From an uncultured Pelagibacteraceae bacterium (GTDB lineage: Bacteria; Pseudomonadota; Alphaproteobacteria; Pelagibacterales; Pelagibacteraceae), in the NCBI GenBank assembly GCA_902571055.1, contig CACGAM010000001.1:62001-126000 (forward strand): a stretch of DNA of 64,000 nucleotides. The letters run 5' to 3'. The notes beneath the pieces are model-generated. The model was not told the origin of the DNA. It did no database searches and worked only from the letters and a program-made list of their open reading frames with translations. The position numbers and the translations under genes were made by a program. Each line of letters opens with the position of its first letter. The first letter of the stretch is position 1. Below, in pieces: positions 53,544 through 63,128 of the stretch.

Positions 53544-53568
53544 AAGGTCTTTATATTTTTTAAGATAT

Positions 53569-53597
53569 CTTGAAATAATAGCTATCTGTATCTATAT
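53569..53597 (+). promoter_or_regulatory. Possible heat-shock (sigma-32-like) promoter of groESL
   Basis: CTTGAAA at 53569-53575 followed 16-19 nt later by CTATAT at 53592-53597 resembles the alphaproteobacterial sigma-32 pattern (CTTG, then a CYTAT-type -10), with slightly long spacing. Transcription would begin near 53604, giving a short leader with AAAGGAG ahead of the groES ATG. No CIRCE inverted repeat is visible here. Confidence 0.35.
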
Positions 53598-53622
53598 GAA
53601 TTCAATATTTAAAGGAGTTTTT

Positions 53623-53916
53623 ATGAAATTTAAACCTTTGCACGACAGAGTGCTTATTGAAGTATTAGACAGCAGTGAAAAAACTGCTGGCGGGATTATC
53701 ATACCAGATACAGCTCAAGAAAAACCTCAAGAAGGTAAGGTTGTTGCTGTTGGTGGTGGAGCAAAAACAGAAGATGGAAAAATCATACCTATGGATGTCA
53801 AAGTAGGTGATAAGGTTTTGTTCGGCAAATGGTCTGGTACAGAAGTTAAAATTGACGGCAAAGAATACAATATAATGAAAGAGTCAGACATTATGGGTAT
53901 TTCGTCAGGTAAATAA
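53623..53916 (+). CDS. groES: Co-chaperonin GroES
   Basis: 97-residue lid of the chaperonin. [46 protein letters not shown] is the standard N-terminus including the mobile loop, and [29 protein letters not shown] the standard C-terminus. The ATG at 53623 has a strong AAAGGAG ribosome site; an in-frame ATG at 53596 would add nine residues not seen in the family. groEL starts 22 bp after the stop. Confidence 0.97.
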   Translation: MKFKPLHDRVLIEVLDSSEKTAGGIIIPDTAQEKPQEGKVVAVGGGAKTEDGKIIPMDVKVGDKVLFGKWSGTEVKIDGKEYNIMKESDIMGISSGK

Positions 53917-53938
53917 TTTAAAGTAAGGAGAAAGTTAA

Positions 53939-55597
<1,659 letters not shown>

Positions 55598-55623
55598 TCC
55601 CCATTAATCTCAAACAAAAATTC

Positions 55624-55655
55624 AAAAAGGGCAGTTTTTACTGCCCTTTTTTTTT
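55624..55655 (+). terminator. Rho-independent terminator after groEL
   Basis: The 12-bp perfect stem AAAAAGGGCAGT/ACTGCCCTTTTT (55624-55635 with 55640-55651), with a TTTT loop, runs directly into a T tract to 55655. It is the best terminator in the window and lies 26 bp after the groEL stop, ending the chaperonin transcript before typA. Confidence 0.92.
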
Positions 55656-55715
55656 GTCTTTAAAAGAATCAGATAAAACTAGTATGAAATAAATAAATAT
55701 ATATAAAGCGCGTCT

Positions 55716-57536
55716 ATGAATTCAGAAATAAGAAATATAACAATCATTGCCCACGTTGATCACGGTAAAACTACTTTAATTGATAGTTTAATGAAACAAA
55801 GCGGTTCATTTAGAGAAAATGAAGTAGTTGATGAAAGATTGATGGACTCAGGCGAATTAGAAAAAGAAAGAGGAATTACAATTCTTGCAAAACCTGCCTC
55901 AATTAATTGGAAAAATTCAAGAATAAATATAATAGATACTCCAGGTCACAGAGATTTTGCTGCAGAAGTTGAGAGAGTTCTAAGTATGGCTGACGGCGCT
56001 TTATTATTGATTGATTCAGCCGAGGGTGTAATGCCACAGACTAAATTTGTATTATCAAAAGCGCTTAAACAAGGTTTAAAACCAATAGTTATAATTAATA
56101 AGTTAGACAAACCAGATCAAAGAGCAGATGAAGTGCTTGACGAAACTTTTGATTTATTTGTTAACCTTGAGGCAAATGAAGAACAATTAGATTTTCCTGT
56201 TTTATATGCTAGTGGAAGATCTGGATGGGCATGTGAAGAAATAAATGGAGAAAGAAAAAATCTTCATCCGTTAATGGACTTAATAATAAAACACGTAAGT
56301 CCACCAAAGTTCGATAAATCAAAACCGTTTGCTATGCTATCTACCCTACTCTATCCAGATAGTTTTTTAGGAAGAAGTTTGATCGGGCGAATTTCACAGG
56401 GTACTGCAAAGGCAAATCAGAATATTAAGGCAATAGATTTAAAAGGGAATAAAGTTGATGAAGGGAGACTTACAAAAATTTTTAGATATGAGGGAACGAA
56501 GAAAGTCCCAATAGATACAGGTGAAGCAGGAGACATTGTAGTTATTGCAGGATTAGAAAAAGCAAATGTAGCTGACACTATATGTGATCTTGATATCAAT
56601 GATCCAATACTAGCAACACCAATTGACCCTCCAACAATGGCAATTCAAATTACTGTAAATAGTTCTCCACTTGCTGGTACCGAGGGAAATAAGCTTACTA
56701 GTACTCAAATAAGAGGCAGATTAATTAGCGAAGCGCAGAACAATGTAGGTATCTCTTTTTCTGAGAATGACAATAAAGATTCCTTCGAGATAAGTGGAAG
56801 AGGAGAATTGATGCTTGAAATTTTATTAACTCAAATGAGGAGAGAGGGATTTGAACTAACAGTTAGCCCCCCTAAAGTTTTATTCAAAATAAATGACAAA
56901 GGTGAAAAACAGGAGCCCATCGAGGAGATAACATTGGATCTTGACGAGGAATTTTCGTCTAGAATTATAGACTCGATGAATAGAAGAAAGGGAAAATTAA
57001 TTGATTTAAAAGATACTGGAAAAAATAAAAAAAGATTAATTTTTCATGCTCCAACTAGAGGATTGATGGGATACACGAGTAGGTTTTTAACTCTAACAAA
57101 GGGAACAGGTGTTATTAATAGAATTTTTCACTCATATGGAGCCTTTGAGGGCGACATGGATAGCAGAAAAAATGGGGCATTAATTTCTATGGATAAAGGG
57201 AAAGCAGTGGCTTTCGCTATATTTAATTTACAGGCTAGAGGTGAGATGTTTGTAACACATAACGATCCAGTTTATGCGGGTATGATTGTTGGGTTAACTC
57301 CGAAACCTGGAGATTTAATAATTAATGTTATGAAAGGAAAAAAACTTACAAATATGAGAACTCAAGGCACTGATGAGAATGTAGTGCTTACACCGGTAAG
57401 AAAAATGTCAATAGCTGAACAGTTGAGTATTTTAAATAGTGATGAAGCGCTAGAAATTACACCAAAGTCTTGCCGATTAAGGAAGCTAATTCTAGATGCG
57501 AATGAGAGGAAGAGATTTGAAAAGTCTAAATATTAG
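55716..57536 (+). CDS. typA: Ribosome-associated GTPase TypA/BipA
   Basis: EF-G-like translational GTPase involved in 50S assembly and stress adaptation. 606 residues. G1 is IIAHVDHGKTTLIDSLM near 11-27, switch I is RGITILAKPASI, G3 is IIDTPGHRDFAAEVERV near 71, G4 is IIINKLDKPDQR near 126. VLFKINDKGEKQEPIEE and RLIFHAPTRGLMGYTSRFLTLTKGTGVI near 430-458 are TypA-specific. Its own stop codon lies in the left arm of an 11-bp inverted repeat. Confidence 0.97.
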   Translation: MNSEIRNITIIAHVDHGKTTLIDSLMKQSGSFRENEVVDERLMDSGELEKERGITILAKPASINWKNSRINIIDTPGHRDFAAEVERVLSMADGALLLIDSAEGVMPQTKFVLSKALKQGLKPIVIINKLDKPDQRADEVLDETFDLFVNLEANEEQLDFPVLYASGRSGWACEEINGERKNLHPLMDLIIKHVSPPKFDKSKPFAMLSTLLYPDSFLGRSLIGRISQGTAKANQNIKAIDLKGNKVDEGRLTKIFRYEGTKKVPIDTGEAGDIVVIAGLEKANVADTICDLDINDPILATPIDPPTMAIQITVNSSPLAGTEGNKLTSTQIRGRLISEAQNNVGISFSENDNKDSFEISGRGELMLEILLTQMRREGFELTVSPPKVLFKINDKGEKQEPIEEITLDLDEEFSSRIIDSMNRRKGKLIDLKDTGKNKKRLIFHAPTRGLMGYTSRFLTLTKGTGVINRIFHSYGAFEGDMDSRKNGALISMDKGKAVAFAIFNLQARGEMFVTHNDPVYAGMIVGLTPKPGDLIINVMKGKKLTNMRTQGTDENVVLTPVRKMSIAEQLSILNSDEALEITPKSCRLRKLILDANERKRFEKSKY

Positions 57537-57605
57537 ATTAACTAATATTTAACCCTTCAGGGTGGGTGAAAAGTTAATCTAACAAATTTATGCAGTCTTT
57601 TTTTT
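57533..57605 (+). ncRNA. Nested inverted-repeat structure 3' of typA (terminator or small RNA)
   Basis: The outer 11-bp perfect inverted repeat TTAGATTAACT/AGTTAATCTAA (57533-57543 and 57572-57582) encloses an inner hairpin ACCC-TTCA-GGGT (57552-57563) and a G/A-rich strand. An eight-T run follows at 57598-57605, 15 nt past the outer stem. The outer arm includes the typA stop. This is more elaborate than the two plain terminators in the window. It could end typA transcription or be a structured 3' RNA. No known riboswitch is recognised. Confidence 0.4.
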
Positions 57606-57650
57606 ATTAACCACATAGACTTCTATATCAAAATTGAGAAGTTGTATGAA

Positions 57651-58304
57651 TCACTTTTTGGTAGAAATTTTATCTACAATAAATAGTCCAAAAGAAACAC
57701 AAGGACCGATTCCAAAGGCAAATAATACAGTTCCTATCCCAACTGTACCCCCTAAATACCATCCAATAGAAACAACAGATATTTCTAAAAAAGCTCTAAC
57801 GGATGCGATGGGTAAATTAGTTTTTTTTTGTAAACCAGTCATAAGTCCATCTCTTGGACCGGGCCCTAAATTTGCAATTAGATAAATTCCACTTCCTATA
57901 CCAGTAATTAATACAGAACATATTGCTAACACAATTTTTAACTCAAAACTTTCTGGTGTTGATATATATTTTAAACAAACATCAATCATTGCAGCAATAA
58001 TTATTGCATTTAACACTGTCCCTATTCCTGGTTTTTGATTTAAAAAAACCCACAAAGAAATTACAAAAAGACTTATTAAAAAGGTTATGTTTCCAATAGA
58101 TAAATCAACATAATTTGAAATTCCTTGAGCAAGAACGCTCCAAGGTGAAGCTCCTGTAAACGAAACTAAAAGTAAGCCTTCACCTATCCCGAAAAGAGTT
58201 AATCCAAAGCAAAGGAAGAAAAAAGTGCTAATTTTTGGTTTAAAATTTAAAGGCTCCTTAGAACTCCATGATACTTTGGGTATATTTCTTATAGTTAAAA
58301 ACAT
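57651..58304 (-). CDS. YczE/YitT-like membrane protein
   Basis: 217 residues with about five hydrophobic helices. FFFLCFGLTLFGIGEGLLLVSFTGASPWSVLAQGISNY is the characteristic opening (GASPW-VL--G), then GIGTVLNAIIIAAMIDVC and a central GSGIYLIANLGPGPRDGLMTGLQKKTN with the LGxGPRDGLM block typical of YczE. Function unknown; relatives occur near transporters. Its stop lies after the typA structure and its start is 29 bp from the divergent secreted-protein gene. Confidence 0.83.
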   Translation of the reverse strand: MFLTIRNIPKVSWSSKEPLNFKPKISTFFFLCFGLTLFGIGEGLLLVSFTGASPWSVLAQGISNYVDLSIGNITFLISLFVISLWVFLNQKPGIGTVLNAIIIAAMIDVCLKYISTPESFELKIVLAICSVLITGIGSGIYLIANLGPGPRDGLMTGLQKKTNLPIASVRAFLEISVVSIGWYLGGTVGIGTVLFAFGIGPCVSFGLFIVDKISTKK

Positions 58305-58333
58305 TTTATGACTATATATTTTAATATTTATTT

Positions 58334-59053
58334 ATGAATTGTTATATTATTTCTATTAATAGATATATTAAATTTTTTCTTATATTTTTAATCTTATTGT
58401 TATATCCAGATTATTCGATTTCACACCCACAAGATTATAAAAAATTTAAAGCAATAGAGATGGAAGTCTTAAGAGATGGAAAATTAATAGGATTTAGTAA
58501 ATATTTCTTTAAATATAAAAATGATTTTTTAGAGGTTAGAAATGAGACAAAATTTGAAGTAGAACTCCTAGGGGTTAAATTATTTATAATCAGTAGTAAA
58601 GGTATAGAGAAATATTATAAAAACTTACTTGTCTCATTTAATTCTGAAACTTTTCAAAATAAAAAAAGGAAATTTGTGGATTTAAAATTAAGTAAAAATA
58701 AGAAAGAATTTAAAATTATTGGATCCTCTTATAAAGGAAACGTTAGTTTTAATAGTATTGTAGGTAACTGGTGGAATCATGACATTTTAGAAGCAGATAA
58801 TCAAATTAGTCCTTTATCTGGGAGTGTAAAACCACAAGTAGTTAAATTTATAGGAGAAGAAAATATTATTATTAATAATAAGAATTATTCAACCAAACAT
58901 TATAAATTACAATCTAAAGACCCAAATACACCAGAGGATAAGAAGCTAAATTTTGATATTTGGTATAACAAAGATGAAAATTTAATTTTAAAGATCGTAT
59001 ATGACAAGATGGGTTATTGGGAATATAACTTAATAAGTTTCGAAAAAAATTAA
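58334..59053 (+). CDS. Secreted protein, DUF6134-like
   Basis: 239 residues with an N-terminal hydrophobic signal (FFLIFLILLLYPDYSIS), so likely periplasmic or membrane-anchored. The rest is beta-rich: EVLRDGKLIGFSKYFFKYKNDFLEVRNETKFEVELLGVKLF, KGNVSFNSIVGNWWNHDILEADNQISPLSG and WYNKDENLILKIVYDKMGYWEYNL. The pattern of an 'R-G-x-x-G' start, a W-x-H/D motif and a closing 'D-x-Y-x-L' resembles DUF6134/DUF3108-like envelope proteins. No function is assigned. It overlaps the convergent small membrane gene by 4 bp. Confidence 0.65.
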   Translation: MNCYIISINRYIKFFLIFLILLLYPDYSISHPQDYKKFKAIEMEVLRDGKLIGFSKYFFKYKNDFLEVRNETKFEVELLGVKLFIISSKGIEKYYKNLLVSFNSETFQNKKRKFVDLKLSKNKKEFKIIGSSYKGNVSFNSIVGNWWNHDILEADNQISPLSGSVKPQVVKFIGEENIIINNKNYSTKHYKLQSKDPNTPEDKKLNFDIWYNKDENLILKIVYDKMGYWEYNLISFEKN

Positions 59054-59346
59054 ATATTAAGAATTCTTAAAAGAATTTGATTCATAAAAGACATAAAAAT
59101 TACAAAACCTAAGAAAAAAACAAAATACATAAATGTAACAGCTCTATTTCTTTTTCTTCTTAAAATTACCAAATTCTTATCATCCTCTAATGTAACATCT
59201 CTTTTACCTACTACATGATAATCATAACTATACTTCCAAATTGATGATCCTAGTCTGGTATCTAATTTACTATAATATTCTATCCAAGATACAGACCATC
59301 TATAAATTCCATAAAGAATGATTAATACAAAAATAGTTGTGGCCAT
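59050..59346 (-). CDS. Small two-helix membrane protein
   Basis: 98 residues, not a recognised family. An N-terminal helix (TTIFVLIILYGIYRWSVSWI), a 50-residue soluble part (LDTRLGSSIWKYSYDYHVVGKRDVTLEDDKNLVILRRKRNR), and a C-terminal helix (VTFMYFVFFLGFVIFMSFM). Starts 30 bp from the divergent DjlA-like gene and overlaps its convergent neighbour by 4 bp. Composition and fit suggest a real gene; function unknown. Confidence 0.65.
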   Translation of the reverse strand: MATTIFVLIILYGIYRWSVSWIEYYSKLDTRLGSSIWKYSYDYHVVGKRDVTLEDDKNLVILRRKRNRAVTFMYFVFFLGFVIFMSFMNQILLRILNI

Positions 59347-59376
59347 AATAATTAAATTATATTAAAAAATTATTAT

Positions 59377-60102
59377 ATGTCTATCTGGGGAAGTTTAATA
59401 GGAGGAATGATTGGTCTTTCACTTGGTGGTCCTTTTGGAATGCTTTTAGGTTCTATTTTGGGTGGAAAAATTTCAAGAGCGAGGGCTCAAGGAGGTTTTT
59501 CCGCTATTGGTCAAAGTCAAAAAATTTTTGCGCTATCACTAATTGTTTTATCTGCAAAACTAAGTAAGGCAGATGGTCAAGTAAGTCGCGAGGAATTAAT
59601 TGCCGTAAAAGATAAATTAAAAATTCCTGAAAACGAGTTAGATGAAGTGGGTAAAATATTTAATCGAGCAAAAGAGGAGAGCACTGGATACGAGCCATAC
59701 GCCCAACAAATTGAACAGTTTTATAAGGGAAATTTAAACGTTCTAGAGGAGGTTATTAATATTCTATTTTATATTGCAGAGTCCGACGGAAAGGTAAGCC
59801 TTGAAGAGACAAAAATGATCGAAAATATAGCCTATATTTTTGGATTAAGTGAAACACAATATAATAGTATCAAAGAAAGTAGAAAATCATCCGATAAGCT
59901 AAACCCTTATATGGTTTTAGAAAGCAGCCCTGACGATGATTTGCAAAAAATCAGAAAAAGATATTTAAAGTTATCTAAAGAACATCATCCAGACTTACTT
60001 TTAAGTAAAGGAGTTCCTGAAGAGGTAATTGAGGAAAGTAAAAAGACAATGAGAGCTATAAACTCTGCATGGGATCAAGTTCAAAAACTAAAAAAAAATT
60101 AA
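59377..60102 (+). CDS. DjlA-like protein: TerB-type domain plus J domain
   Basis: 241 residues. The N-terminus is glycine-rich and hydrophobic ([26 protein letters not shown]), possibly membrane-inserted. A TerB-like helical domain follows ([24 protein letters not shown] ... [23 protein letters not shown]). The C-terminal J domain (about 175-240) has [32 protein letters not shown] with the HPD motif needed to stimulate DnaK. Same order as E. coli DjlA. The stop overlaps the convergent aceA by 4 bp. Confidence 0.9.
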   Translation: MSIWGSLIGGMIGLSLGGPFGMLLGSILGGKISRARAQGGFSAIGQSQKIFALSLIVLSAKLSKADGQVSREELIAVKDKLKIPENELDEVGKIFNRAKEESTGYEPYAQQIEQFYKGNLNVLEEVINILFYIAESDGKVSLEETKMIENIAYIFGLSETQYNSIKESRKSSDKLNPYMVLESSPDDDLQKIRKRYLKLSKEHHPDLLLSKGVPEEVIEESKKTMRAINSAWDQVQKLKKN

Positions 60103-61376
60103 AATTGTTCAGACTCTGTTGAGCCTTCCATTGCCGTGGTAGAACTTTTACCACCACTTATAGTGTTAGATACTGCATCAAAATAAGAAGTACCAACTTC
60201 TCTTTGGTGTTTAACACTAGTGTAACCATCCTTTTCTCTGTCAAATTCTTGCTGTTGAATTTTAGAGTATGCTGCCATTCCATCTTTTTTATATTTTTCA
60301 GCAAGTTCAAAGATAGCAATATTTTGAGTATGAAATCCTGCTAAAGTTATAAATTGAAACTTGTAACCCATTTCACCAATTTTTCTTTGAAAAGTTCCAA
60401 TTTCATCATCAGATAAATGTTTCTTCCAATTAAAAGATGGGGAGCAGTTATAAGCTAACAGTTTCCCAGGAAATTTTGAGTGAATTGCATCAGCAAATTT
60501 TTTTGCTTCCTCTAAATTAGGGGTTGCAGTTTCACACCAAATTAAGTCTGCATAAGGAGCGTAAGCGAGTCCTCTAGAAATTGCTTGATCTATTCCAGCT
60601 TTAACATAATAAAATCCTTCAGGTGATCTTTCTCCTGTTAAAAAAGGTTTATCATTATCATCATGATCGTTAGTTATTAGCTTCGCAGCGTTAGCATCGG
60701 TTCTTGCAAGAATTATTAATGGGACATCTGCAATATCTGCTGCTAACCTCGCGGCTTTCAAATTTCTAACTGCGGTTCCAGTTGGTACTAAAACTTTTCC
60801 ACCCATATGCCCACATTTTTTTTCACTTGCTAGCTGATCTTCAAAGTGCACACCTGCAGCGCCCGCTTTAATAAATTTTTTAGTTAATTCAAAAACGTTT
60901 AATGGACCACCAAAGCCAGCCTCACCATCGGCTATAATAGGTAACATATAATCTGTTCTATCTTTAGAATCCATTTCACCGTCTTGAATTTCCATATGTT
61001 GAATTTGATCTGCTCTTACTAAAGCATTATTAATACTATCCACAAGTTTTGGAGCGCTATCAAAAGGGTATAATGATTGATCAGGATACATCTCTCCAGC
61101 AGTATTTGCATCAGCAGCTACTTGCCATCCACTGACATAAATAGCTTTTAACCCAGCTTTTGCATGTTGAACCGAATGATTTCCAGACAGTGAGCCCAAT
61201 GTATTTACGTAAGGTTCAGTGTTAAGTAAGTTCCACAATTTTTTAGATTGCTGTTCACACATTGAATACTCTATTTTTATTGAACCTCTTAAACGCTCTA
61301 CCTCTTTGGGTGTATAATCTCTTTTAATGCCTGCAAACCTTTTTAGATCATATGAAATTTTTGCTTCTGAACTCAT
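60099..61376 (-). CDS. aceA: Isocitrate lyase
   Basis: Glyoxylate-cycle enzyme splitting isocitrate into succinate and glyoxylate. 425 residues, bacterial length. The active-site loop is [15 protein letters not shown] near 180-194, with the catalytic Cys; [12 protein letters not shown] near 145 binds Mg; and [11 protein letters not shown] near 220 and [13 protein letters not shown] near 312 are substrate contacts. GAG-rich ribosome site (GAGGGG) just ahead. A 54-residue gene lies 49 bp upstream on the same strand, and an ScfR-like regulator is divergent beyond that, implying acetate or short-chain fatty acid control. No malate synthase gene is in the window. Confidence 0.97.
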   Translation of the reverse strand: MSSEAKISYDLKRFAGIKRDYTPKEVERLRGSIKIEYSMCEQQSKKLWNLLNTEPYVNTLGSLSGNHSVQHAKAGLKAIYVSGWQVAADANTAGEMYPDQSLYPFDSAPKLVDSINNALVRADQIQHMEIQDGEMDSKDRTDYMLPIIADGEAGFGGPLNVFELTKKFIKAGAAGVHFEDQLASEKKCGHMGGKVLVPTGTAVRNLKAARLAADIADVPLIILARTDANAAKLITNDHDDNDKPFLTGERSPEGFYYVKAGIDQAISRGLAYAPYADLIWCETATPNLEEAKKFADAIHSKFPGKLLAYNCSPSFNWKKHLSDDEIGTFQRKIGEMGYKFQFITLAGFHTQNIAIFELAEKYKKDGMAAYSKIQQQEFDREKDGYTSVKHQREVGTSYFDAVSNTISGGKSSTTAMEGSTESEQF

Positions 61377-61425
61377 TTAAACCCCTCAATTTAAATGTTG
61401 AATATTTTATGTGACTATAAATGAA

Positions 61426-61590
61426 CTAGTTGTTGTTAAATTCGTTAGTAAACTCGTTCATACCACTTGAACCCCAATCACAATGGTCGTCTCTTAAATA
61501 GATACCTGACTTATTTCTTTTATCGGAAGTATCTTGTTGGCTGATTTGAGCCTTGTTTTCTTGATTGTTTTTATTGTTTTCGCTGTTCAT
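61426..61590 (-). CDS. 54-residue small protein upstream of isocitrate lyase
   Basis: Open frame of 54 codons plus stop. The product begins MNSENNKNNQ, is Asn/Gln/Lys-rich, and has a less biased core KSGIYLRDDHCDWGSSGMNEF before a polar end. No hydrophobic segment. AAGG lies 6 nt ahead of the ATG. The gene sits between the operator-rich region and aceA on the same strand, so both would share a promoter near 61600-61700. No family is recognised. The HCDWGSSGMNEF core suggests constrained sequence rather than chance, and the single Cys with nearby His and Asp could bind metal (speculative). Confidence 0.6.
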   Translation of the reverse strand: MNSENNKNNQENKAQISQQDTSDKRNKSGIYLRDDHCDWGSSGMNEFTNEFNNN

Positions 61591-61603
61591 GTAAACCTTA
61601 TAA

Positions 61604-61693
61604 TTTACATAATTTACAAAATCTATAAAATTTTATAAAAAGCTTGTAAATATGTTAAATTTTTTGTAAATTTAAATTTACAAAATTTACAAA
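61604..61693. promoter_or_regulatory. Operator array of TTTACAAA-type sites between aceA unit and scfR-like gene
   Basis: Copies of TTTACAAA at 61613-61620, 61677-61684 and 61686-61693, its reverse TTTGTAAA at 61663-61670, and near-matches CTTGTAAA (61643-61650) and TTTACAT (61604-61610). Positions 61662-61685 form a perfect 24-bp palindrome, TTTTGTAAATTT and its mirror. The RamB and ScfR-like regulators of acetate and propionate genes are known to bind TTTGCAAA-type sites, so this is the likely binding region of the adjacent regulator; binding here is inferred. Confidence 0.6.
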
Positions 61694-61702
61694 TGGTAAA
61701 TT

Positions 61703-63127
61703 ATGAGTCAAATAGATTTAAAAATCGGTCCAAAAATAAAGGCTTTTAGAAGACAGCTAGGTCTTCAAGCAAATAAATTATCTGAACAGTTAGGTATATC
61801 TCCAAGTTATTTAAATTTAATTGAGAGTGGAAAAAGAAAAATCGACGGAGATCTTCTTTTAAAAGTGTGTGAAGAGTTAAAAATAGAATTATCAGATTTA
61901 ACAAACAAATCAGATTTAAATCTTGCAAATAATTTATCTGAGTTATTAGGCGATGAACTTTTTGAGGATTTAGATATATTAGGACCAGAGGTCCAGGATT
62001 TAGTAAATACAAACCCTAAAATTGCGAGAGCACTTATTAAATTAGGCGACAATTATAAACAAAAAGGTCAAGAAATTGTAAGCAAAGTTGAAAATATTTC
62101 AGGTAAGATTATTGATGGAAGAAAAACATCTTTTCCAGGAGAAGTCGTGTCAGATTTTTTGCAGGAAAATAAAAATTATTTTTCCAAATTAGAAAAATTT
62201 GCAGACGATATATTTAATAGAATTCAGATAAACAATAGAGCAACTTATATGGCTCTTTGCGATTTTCTTAAAACAGAGTACGGAGTAAAAGTAAAAGATG
62301 TACTACCTGAAGATGGTAAACCATTTTCAAAAATTTATTATAAATCTCAAAAAGAATTACATTTAAGTGACTATGTAGCCCTAGAAACTAAAAAATTATA
62401 TGCAGCCGCACAAATAGCACAAGAAGGTGCCATGGTTGTTATTGAGAATTATTTATCAGAGTTTAAGTTTCCGTCAGAGGAGTCAAAAAAACTTACTAAA
62501 GTGGCGCTACTAAACTACTGTGGTGCTGCTATTTTAATGCCATATAAACTATTTCACCAAGAGTGTATGAAACAGAAATACGACCTAGAATTATTACAAA
62601 ATACATTTGCATGTACTTTTGAACAAATTGCCCATAGAGTAACATGTTTGCAAGATACAAAACTTCCGGGTATACCATTTCATTTTCTAAGAGTTGATGT
62701 CGCTGGCAATATCTCAAAAAGATTTTCATTATCAGGAATAGAGATCCCAAGATATGGTGGAGCTTGCCCCAGATGGAATGTCTATTCTGCTTTTTCAAGA
62801 CCTGGGGTAATTCAAGCTGCTGTGAGCAAGATGTCTAATGGGGAGAAATATGTTTGTATCGCTAGAACAGTCGAAAAAGGAGTTGGAAGATATGGAAAAA
62901 AGAAAAGTATTTTATCAATTGGTTTAGGATGCCAAGCCAAATATGCAAAAGACTTTGTGTACACCGAGAATTTAGATTTGAATGATAAGAAAACAGAAAT
63001 TCCTATTGGAGTATCATGCAGAACATGTGATAGGCTAGATTGTTCTCAAAGAGCATTTCCGCCACTTCATAAAAAATTCGATGTTGATATAAATAATAGA
63101 GGTGTATCAGTCTACGTCACGGAATAA
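61703..63127 (+). CDS. XRE-family short-chain fatty acid regulator (ScfR/RamB-like)
   Basis: 474 residues. The N-terminal HTH is LKIGPKIKAFRRQLGLQANKLSEQLGISPSYLNLIESGKRKIDGDLLLKVCEEL (about 6-60). The middle resembles the IrrE-like region of the family, but the HExxH motif is not evident. The C-terminal DUF2083-type domain has GVSCRTCDRLDCSQRAFPP, a Cys-rich block near 445 that may bind metal or ligand. Such regulators control glyoxylate, propionyl-CoA and acetate genes. It is divergent from the aceA unit across repeated TTTACAAA sites, so it probably controls aceA and itself. Confidence 0.88.
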   Translation: MSQIDLKIGPKIKAFRRQLGLQANKLSEQLGISPSYLNLIESGKRKIDGDLLLKVCEELKIELSDLTNKSDLNLANNLSELLGDELFEDLDILGPEVQDLVNTNPKIARALIKLGDNYKQKGQEIVSKVENISGKIIDGRKTSFPGEVVSDFLQENKNYFSKLEKFADDIFNRIQINNRATYMALCDFLKTEYGVKVKDVLPEDGKPFSKIYYKSQKELHLSDYVALETKKLYAAAQIAQEGAMVVIENYLSEFKFPSEESKKLTKVALLNYCGAAILMPYKLFHQECMKQKYDLELLQNTFACTFEQIAHRVTCLQDTKLPGIPFHFLRVDVAGNISKRFSLSGIEIPRYGGACPRWNVYSAFSRPGVIQAAVSKMSNGEKYVCIARTVEKGVGRYGKKKSILSIGLGCQAKYAKDFVYTENLDLNDKKTEIPIGVSCRTCDRLDCSQRAFPPLHKKFDVDINNRGVSVYVTE

Positions 63128-63128
63128 A

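Noticed and set aside
57634-57885. 83-codon open frame on the plus strand
   Set aside because: It is opposite the conserved YczE-like gene, which has clear membrane-protein motifs; the proline/threonine-rich product looks like a shadow.
61377-61702. Glycine riboswitch upstream of aceA
   Set aside because: Known in SAR11 for other glyoxylate genes, but the sequence here is a small coding frame plus AT-rich palindromes without the conserved GC-rich riboswitch core.
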